DNA of 64,000 nt from Actinomycetota bacterium. GTDB taxonomy: Bacteria > Actinomycetota > Thermoleophilia > Solirubrobacterales > Solirubrobacteraceae. Within the stretch, counting starts at the first letter, position 1. Every line of letters begins with the position of its first letter. Positions 59,267-64,000 of the stretch are shown piece after piece. The position numbers were made by a program, and so were the translations under genes. The notes beneath the pieces are model-generated. The model worked only from the letters and a program-made list of their open reading frames with translations, was not told where the DNA came from and made no database searches. Location: NCBI GenBank assembly GCA_018268595.1, contig JAFDWH010000009.1, positions 425,082 through 489,081 on the forward strand, written 5' to 3'.

Positions 59267-61047
59267 CCGATCCACCCCGTGCGCGCGAGCGCGAGCAGCA
59301 GCACGAGCGCACCGAGCAGGTAGCCGAGGTACGCGCGCAGGCTGCCGCTCTGCAGCCGCCGGGCGAGCATGGCGCCGTGCAGCGCGATCCGGTGCACGGG
59401 GACGTAGAGCCACGTATCGAACAGGTGCGGCACGTCGGCGGTGTGCGTGACCTGCTGCACGACGCCGTGGCGGATGTCCGACCGCACCTCGCGGCGCGGC
59501 CGGAAGCCCGTCTCCAGCATCAGCCGCAACGGCTTCGCGAAACCGGCCGACGTCCACGCCATCGCCGGCTCGACACGCTGCCCGCACGCCCACGCCGGCC
59601 GCTGCGCCGCGCGCGGACCGCGAAGCGCGAGCCGCACGACGCCGGTGAGCGCCGCGAGCGCGACGACGATCCCCACCACCGGCAAGCCACCGGTCGAAGG
59701 CAGCGCCAGCACCACGCCGTGGGGCACGGCCGCGCCGCCACCGGGCATCAGTCGCGCGAGCGGCGGCACGAGCGCCCCGGCCGCGAGCCCGCCGGCGAGG
59801 GTCAGGCCGGCGAGCAGCGCGAGCGCCGTTCGCGTCGCGCGCGGCTGCTCCACCGCTGACGCCGCCGCGTCGCTGCGAGGCATGCCGAGCAGCACGAGCC
59901 CCGCGACCTTGACGAAGCAGAAGACGGCCAAGGCGGCCGTCGCCGCCAGGCCCGCGGCGGCGAGCGCGCCCGCGAGCGCCACGCCGGCGATGGGCTCGGA
60001 GACGACGTGCAGCAGCGCCTGCAGCGTCAGCCACTCCGAGGCGAACACGCCGAGCGGCACGACCCCCGCGATCCCCGCGCAGCCGGCAAGGAACGCCCAC
60101 CCGCTCCACGGCATCCGTGTCAGCAGACCGCCGAGACGGTCGAGCTCGAGTCCGCCGCCCGTGCCGCGCGCGAACGCGCCCGCACCCAGGAACAGCAGCG
60201 CCTTCGCGACCGCATGCCCTGCGACGTGCAGGAGCGCGGCCGCGAACGCCAGCGCGCTCCACGTGCCCGGCCCCGGGCCGCCGGCGGCGAGCACGAGCGA
60301 GGCGCCGAGCGCGAGCGCGACGATCCCGACGTGCTCGATCGTCGAGAACGCCAGCAGCCGCTTCAGCTCACGCTGCACGAGCGCGTAGAGGATTCCGCCC
60401 AGCGCCGAGAGCAATCCGAGCGCGAGCAGCACGAGCCCGACCCACCGCGGCGCAGGACCGTCCCACCAGAACAGCACGCGGATCAGGCCGTACAGCGCGA
60501 CCTTCACCATCACGCCCGACATCAGCGCCGACAGCTGCGCCGGCGCGACCGGGTGCGCGCGCGGCAGCCACGCGTGCAACGGCATCAGCCCCGCCTTCGT
60601 CCCGAACCCGATCAGCGCTGCCACGGCGACCACCGCCTGCAAGCCGCCAGTCGGCGCAGCGCCGCCGATCGCCCATGCGTGAGCGAGCACGAGCAGCGCG
60701 ACCCACACGCCGACGCCGCCGAGGTGCGTGATCGCGAGATAGACGAAGACCGCCCGCCGCACGGGCGCGTCGCGCCGCGCGACCAAGATCGCGCTTGCCG
60801 GGATCAACGTCATCAGCTCCCAGCCCGCCAGGAACGTCACCGCATCGCGCGCGGCGAGCACGAGCAGCAACGCCAGCACGAACGCGACCGTCAGCGCGTC
60901 GAGCAACCGCCGGTGCGGCGTCTCACGCGGGGTGTCGCGCGCGAACAGCAGCGCCGGCACCGCGGCGACCGCCACCACCAGCGTGAAGAACACGCTCAGG
61001 CCGTCCAGCCCGAGCACCGGCGATCCAACGCCCCCTGGGCCGGCCAT
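59263..61047 (-). CDS. HyfB-like proton-translocating membrane subunit (NuoL family)
   Basis: A 594-residue NuoL/M-type subunit, first gene of the operon. It shows GWELMTLIPASAILVA, TKAGLMPLHAWLPRAHPVAPAQLSALMSGVMVKVALYGLIR in pieces (Lys/His of the channel) and FSTIEHVGIVALALG. The C-terminal 100 residues (FAKPLRLMLETGFRPRREVR) include the long-helix region typical of HyfB. ATG 61047 is used; GTG 61050 is an alternative. The 118 bases upstream are shared with the divergent small gene. Confidence 0.9.
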   Translation of the reverse strand: MAGPGGVGSPVLGLDGLSVFFTLVVAVAAVPALLFARDTPRETPHRRLLDALTVAFVLALLLVLAARDAVTFLAGWELMTLIPASAILVARRDAPVRRAVFVYLAITHLGGVGVWVALLVLAHAWAIGGAAPTGGLQAVVAVAALIGFGTKAGLMPLHAWLPRAHPVAPAQLSALMSGVMVKVALYGLIRVLFWWDGPAPRWVGLVLLALGLLSALGGILYALVQRELKRLLAFSTIEHVGIVALALGASLVLAAGGPGPGTWSALAFAAALLHVAGHAVAKALLFLGAGAFARGTGGGLELDRLGGLLTRMPWSGWAFLAGCAGIAGVVPLGVFASEWLTLQALLHVVSEPIAGVALAGALAAAGLAATAALAVFCFVKVAGLVLLGMPRSDAAASAVEQPRATRTALALLAGLTLAGGLAAGALVPPLARLMPGGGAAVPHGVVLALPSTGGLPVVGIVVALAALTGVVRLALRGPRAAQRPAWACGQRVEPAMAWTSAGFAKPLRLMLETGFRPRREVRSDIRHGVVQQVTHTADVPHLFDTWLYVPVHRIALHGAMLARRLQSGSLRAYLGYLLGALVLLLALARTGWIG

Positions 61048-61165
61048 CACTGCGCCGGCGACGGGGGGCGTCCACGTTCGAGCACGTCAGCGATCACCCA
61101 GGACGATCACGGCGTGCAACAATAACAAAAGCTTTCCAGTCTTGAATCTTAGGAGAATCAAAGGT

Positions 61166-61402
61166 ATGCCAAACGCGACGAGCACCCTCAGCTACGACCA
61201 ACGACTTGCGCGAGCCGTGCTCGACGGCGACACGAACGCCGACCAGGCCGCCCAGACGCTGTTCGAACGCCACAGCCCGAACACGCTCACGCAAGCCGTC
61301 GACCTCATCGCGCCCTACGGCCCCGTCCCACCCAAGACGTTCGACCGCATCAGCCACGCCTACGACATCTACCGACACGCCCGCGACATGCCGTGCGACT
61401 GA
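61166..61402 (+). CDS. Small hypothetical protein next to the hydrogenase-like operon
   Basis: A 78-residue soluble protein starting at ATG 61166 behind an AGGAG/AAAGG double ribosome site. It is helical, with Tyr/His-rich C-terminus (DRISHAYDIYRHARDM) and one Cys. No family recognised. It is divergent from the operon, and the ArsR regulator follows on the same strand 52 bases later. The upstream region is locally AT-rich (AACAATAACAAAAGC), unusual in this window, and is a likely shared promoter. Confidence 0.65.
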   Translation: MPNATSTLSYDQRLARAVLDGDTNADQAAQTLFERHSPNTLTQAVDLIAPYGPVPPKTFDRISHAYDIYRHARDMPCD

Positions 61403-61454
61403 TGCAGCCACCGCAGAGACAGATCGACCGCCAACTGTCGAGTATCGTCGAGCC

Positions 61455-61850
61455 GTGCCCACCCGCAAGCCCACCGCACCCGTGATCGAGCCTGACAGCC
61501 AGTCGCCGATCTACCGCCTCAAGGCCGACTTCTTCCGCCTCCTCGGACACCCCGTCCGCGTCCGCGTGCTCGAGCTCCTGCGCGACGGCGAGCAAACCGT
61601 CGGCGACCTCCAAGCCGCACTCGACCTCGACTCCGGCGGCACCTCCCAACACCTCACCACGATGCGCCGCCAAGGCATCCTCGAGAGCCGCAAAGCCGGC
61701 ACCAACGTCTACTACCGCGTCAAGGACCCACGCACCTTCCAACTCCTCGCCGTCGCCCGCGAGATCCTCACCACCCAACTCGAAGAGACCCGCACCCTCC
61801 TCGGCGACCTCACAGCCGCGCCGACCACAACACGCAAGACGCGGCGCTGA
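61455..61850 (+). CDS. ArsR-family regulator, Rv0081-like
   Basis: A 131-residue winged-helix regulator: SPIYRLKADFFRLLGHPVRVRVLELL, then GEQTVGDLQAALDLDSGGTSQHLTTMRRQGILESRKAGTNVYYRV in pieces. No Cys-based metal site is visible (no CxC in the recognition helix), as in redox or hypoxia-type ArsR proteins. The opening resembles the M. tuberculosis regulator Rv0081, which heads the hyc locus Rv0082-Rv0087; here it is divergent from the matching operon. Start GTG 61455. Confidence 0.85.
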   Translation: MPTRKPTAPVIEPDSQSPIYRLKADFFRLLGHPVRVRVLELLRDGEQTVGDLQAALDLDSGGTSQHLTTMRRQGILESRKAGTNVYYRVKDPRTFQLLAVAREILTTQLEETRTLLGDLTAAPTTTRKTRR

Positions 61851-61953
61851 CGGCGCGGCTCACTGCTCGACCGTTCACCTAGCGCGCCTCGGACCGTCCG
61901 CAGCTGGGCGGTCCTGACGACCAGCGGCGCAGCGTGTACCGCAAACCCCCCAG

Positions 61954-62439
61954 AGCGCCGACGAGCTGGCCGCGCAGGCGGCCGAGGACCGCCAGGACGC
62001 CGCCGCGTTCGCGCTGATGTTCTACTCGGGCCTGCGCCTCGGCGAGCTGCTCGCGCTGCGCTGGCGTCACGTCCGCTTCCTGCCCGACCTCTCCGGCGCG
62101 ATCGTCACCGTCGAAGCGCTCGCCCGGCTCGGCCAGCGCGACGAGTTCACGTCGACCGACGACTACGTGTTCTGCAACCGCTTCGGTCGCCGCCTCGACG
62201 GCTCAGCCCTGCGCCGCCGCTACAAGCGCGCCGCCGAGGCCGCCGGCCTCCGCCCCATCCGCCTCCACGGCCTCCGCCACGCCGCCGGCTCCGTCCTCGC
62301 CCGCAACAACGTCGATCTCATCACGATCCGCGACTTCTACGGCCATGCGAGCCTGTCGACCACGAACCGCTACCTGCACTCCAAGCTCGACGCCACCGCC
62401 GTCGCCGCGATGAACGCCGCGCACGGGATCGAGTCCTGA
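61954..62439 (+). pseudogene. Tyrosine recombinase (phage integrase) remnant
   Basis: In-frame integrase-like sequence begins near 61954 (SADELAAQAAEDRQD) and ends at 62439. Catalytic Arg (GLRLGELLALRW), HGLRH with His-Arg, the third His (YGHASLSTT) and the Tyr in TNRYLHS are all present. The N-terminal DNA-binding domains are missing. In the middle GAIVTV jumps to EALARLGQRDEF, so the hairpin that normally carries the catalytic Lys (KSGKxRxVP type) has been deleted in frame. The protein is therefore not expected to recombine DNA. ATG 62017 would give 140 residues. Confidence 0.8.
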
Positions 62440-62442
62440 CGC

Positions 62443-62862
62443 TTAGATGAGTTCGAGCAGCTCGCACGCCGCACGTAGCGTGAGCGCGGGCGGATGCAGG
62501 CCAGGGTGGTCGAGGAGGTCCTTGTCGCCGGTGACGATGGCTCGCGCGCGTGCGGTCAGTGCGAGCGCGACGAGGTAGTCGTCGGTGGGGTCGCGGAGGA
62601 GCGTCGGCGGGTCCTTCGGATCTCGGAGTTGGACGCTAGCGGTCGCAATCGTGAGCACCACGCGCTCGATCTCCTCCTCGGCGACGTGGTTGCGAAAGTA
62701 GCCGCGCGTGAGCCCGCGACGGACCTCCCCGAGCAGTCTCGGGCATACGATCGACTCGAACCGGCCTTCGTAGAGGGCGGCGATCAGCAGGCCGGGTGGT
62801 CGCTCCGGATTGCTCGCGATCCCCGACAACAGGGCACTCGCGTCGAGGACAAGGCGCGTCAA
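62443..62862 (-). CDS. PIN-domain ribonuclease toxin
   Basis: A 139-residue PIN-domain protein with a TTG start at 62862 that overlaps the antitoxin stop. Acidic active-site residues are D7 (LVLDASALLSG), E46 (LGEVRRGL), D94/D95 (PTDDYLVALAL) and D113/D115 (VTGDKDLLDHP). It belongs to the COG1569-type PIN toxins that cleave RNA. It lies next to an integrase remnant, as do many mobile toxin-antitoxin modules. Confidence 0.9.
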   Translation of the reverse strand: MTRLVLDASALLSGIASNPERPPGLLIAALYEGRFESIVCPRLLGEVRRGLTRGYFRNHVAEEEIERVVLTIATASVQLRDPKDPPTLLRDPTDDYLVALALTARARAIVTGDKDLLDHPGLHPPALTLRAACELLELI

Positions 62863-63080
62863 GCTTCGCGGCGAGCTTCGTGCACGGCCTCGACGGCCAC
62901 CCGGATCGCCTCGTCCTCGGGGAGGTTGAAGCGCTGCTGCAGCCGGCGGACCGTCTTGAGGCCCAGCTTGCGCCGCGCCATGTCCTCGAACAGCTCGCTG
63001 TCAGGCTTGCCCGGTTCGTCGGCGCGCAGCTCCTCGAGCAGATCCGTGTCGATCAGGACCGGTGTGGGCGGCTTGCTCAT
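62859..63080 (-). CDS. Putative antitoxin of the PIN toxin
   Basis: A 73-residue protein starting at ATG 63080. The C-terminal half is a short helical DNA-binding-like region (RRKLGLKTVRRLQQRFNLPEDEAIRVAVEAVHEARRE in pieces). The four-base overlap with the PIN gene, its upstream place and its size fit an antitoxin. No exact family is claimed. Confidence 0.75.
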   Translation of the reverse strand: MSKPPTPVLIDTDLLEELRADEPGKPDSELFEDMARRKLGLKTVRRLQQRFNLPEDEAIRVAVEAVHEARREA

Positions 63081-63132
63081 GAGACGAGCGTAGCGCCGCA
63101 CGCGGCGGGAGGACAGGCCCTGACGCCAGCGT

Positions 63133-63510
63133 TCAAGGCCCGGTGGGTGGGTCAGGATGAGGCATCCTCTCCTCCGCAGCTTCGCGATGCCGGCGCTGGT
63201 CGCGGGCCACAGAGATCCGTACGCCCAAAAGCAGCGGAAAGCCAGTGAAGACGACGAACGACATGACGTAGGGCAGCCACAGGGCAGGATTGCCGTCGTT
63301 TTCTGACGAGTCCCAACCGATCGGTCGCCCGATGAGCCCACCGAAGACCGCCAGTACGGCCCACCAGCGCCCGACGAGAAAGCCGACCAACGGCGCCAGC
63401 GCCCAGGCAGCGAGCGGGATGATCGCGGGCAGGTCGTCGAGGTTGTCGAGAGCCATGACGGCCCCGAGCGCGATGGCATAGAGCAGCGTCAGCGCGACGC
63501 GGACAAACAT
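63133..63510 (-). CDS. Small hypothetical membrane protein
   Basis: A 125-residue protein with three or four hydrophobic segments (VALTLLYAIALGAVMAL, LAAWALAPLVGFLVGRWW, LPYVMSFVVFTGFPLLLGV) and a charged tail. Lower GC than the core chromosome. No family recognised. It lies upstream of the toxin-antitoxin pair on the same strand. Confidence 0.6.
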   Translation of the reverse strand: MFVRVALTLLYAIALGAVMALDNLDDLPAIIPLAAWALAPLVGFLVGRWWAVLAVFGGLIGRPIGWDSSENDGNPALWLPYVMSFVVFTGFPLLLGVRISVARDQRRHREAAEERMPHPDPPTGP

Positions 63511-63621
63511 GCGACCGATCTATACCGGCTCGGGCTGTGCTCAGGCGACGCTAGTGCTGGCAGTCGCGCCGCCGGTAGCCCGTTTCCCGGTGTCATGCGG
63601 AACCCGCACCGGCCCCGCCGC

Positions 63622-63846
63622 TCACTCAAGCGGAGCGCCCAACGCGTCGAGCGAGCGCGAGAACTCGTCCGCCATCTCACCCGCTCGCCGGCTCCGCTCC
63701 TCGAACGCGAACACCGTCGCGAGCGGGATCCGCCAGTCGCTCGAGCCCAGCGGTTTGCGCGCCGCCAGCTCGCCCGCGTTGAGGAGCGCCACGACGTGCT
63801 CACGCGAGAAGCCGAGCCGGTCGGCCACCTGCTGCGGAGAAAGCAT
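63622..63846 (-). CDS. Excisionase/HTH-17-type DNA-binding protein
   Basis: A 74-residue protein beginning MLSPQQVADRLGFSREHVV, a MerR-like/excisionase helix-turn-helix (HTH_17), with the wing KPLGSSDWRIPLATV and a helical tail. Such proteins act as excisionases or as antitoxins in mobile elements. The left end of an IS3-type element lies about 16 bases upstream of the start and may have cut its promoter. Confidence 0.75.
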   Translation of the reverse strand: MLSPQQVADRLGFSREHVVALLNAGELAARKPLGSSDWRIPLATVFAFEERSRRAGEMADEFSRSLDALGAPLE

Positions 63847-63861
63847 CTCCTGCTCGTCCTC

Positions 63862-64000
63862 TGGACTTCCCCCGTTTTGATGGACACCTCGGGGCTTGCG
63901 TTCGCAAGTCGCGAAAGGATGGTGTTCATCGATGCCGAGAACGAGGCCTGCATACCCGGAGGAGTTCCGTCGCGAGGCGGTTCAGATGGTCCGTTCGGGC
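63862..64000 (+). mobile_element. Left end of an IS3-family insertion sequence (continues past window)
   Basis: TGGACTTCCCCCGTTTTGAT at 63862 and the following TGGACACCTCGG have the form of IS3-family terminal repeats. A transposase frame starts 70 bases further on. The element is cut by the end of the window, so its right end and target duplication are not visible. Confidence 0.7.
63932..64000 (+). CDS. IS3-family transposase OrfA, N-terminal part
   Basis: ATG 63932 opens MPRTRPAYPEEFRREAVQMV, the start of an IS3 OrfA helix-turn-helix protein (pattern YPxEFRxxAVxLVR). A CCGGAGGAG internal site is not its ribosome site; GAAAGG about 19 bases upstream may be. The gene is incomplete because the window ends. 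Confidence 0.8.
   Translation, partial: MPRTRPAYPEEFRREAVQMVRSG

Noticed and set aside
1..64000. CRISPR arrays, rRNA or tRNA genes
   Set aside because: No regularly spaced repeats and no cloverleaf or rRNA signature were noticed while reading; a covariance search was not possible.

Overview
The window is very GC-rich (well over 70% by eye), has short intergenic gaps and many start/stop overlaps of the ATGA or GTGA type, and often uses GTG starts. Its gene content (actinobacterial gas-vesicle operon, caa3-type oxidase, PucR regulators, a mycobacterial-type hyc locus, many class III aminotransferases and ALDHs) suggests a soil actinobacterium, most likely of the Thermoleophilia/Solirubrobacterales type. 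That placement is inference from style and content, not from a marker gene.

Layout. 69-3001: proline catabolism (PRODH and P5C dehydrogenase as separate overlapping genes). 2998-7538: gas-vesicle locus; a divergent acidic-repeat protein faces gvpA-gvpF'/G'-gvpO-gvpJ-gvpL-gvpS-gvpL-gvpK'. gvpF, gvpG and gvpK carry internal deletions with frame loss. 7551-9142: a lower-GC islet of small secreted proteins. 9167-12982: two-component system with undecaprenyl-diphosphatase uppP and small membrane proteins. 13085-20084: terminal oxidase operon (extra cupredoxin, subunits II, I and III, heme O synthase, SCO1, CtaG), interrupted by a 169-bp imperfect palindrome between ctaB and SCO1.

20026-41295: a roughly 21-kb catabolic island. 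The first half holds a 2-ketoacid decarboxylase-like TPP enzyme, a Leu/Glu-type amino-acid dehydrogenase, an aldehyde dehydrogenase, a polar amino-acid ABC importer, a GSAM-like aminotransferase, a ureohydrolase and a divergent GntR regulator. Read in order these match the steps arginine to 2-ketoarginine to 4-guanidinobutyraldehyde to 4-guanidinobutyrate to GABA plus urea, with a dehydrogenase in place of the usual transaminase. The second half is a parallel cassette: class III aminotransferase, malonate/methylmalonate-semialdehyde dehydrogenase, two PucR regulators, a second ABC importer, a PTE-family hydrolase and a second ureohydrolase. It fits use of another guanidino acid such as 3-guanidinopropionate.

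41312-45654: acyl-CoA pathway operon (CoA ligase, SCP-x thiolase-like protein without the nucleophile Cys, DUF35 protein, MaoC hydratase, SDR). 45835-50981: ABC-2 exporter, LolA-like protein and two-component system of the antimicrobial-peptide-sensing type. 51024-54225: small genes, including a DHFR-like reductase, a truncated desaturase, an RsbW-like kinase and a cold-shock protein. 54356-61850: six-subunit membrane group 4 [NiFe]-hydrogenase-like complex with a divergent ArsR regulator, a layout reminiscent of M. tuberculosis Rv0081-Rv0087; all four Ni-ligand cysteines are present. 61870-64000: decayed mobile-element flank (integrase remnant, PIN toxin-antitoxin, excisionase-like protein, left end of an IS3-family element).
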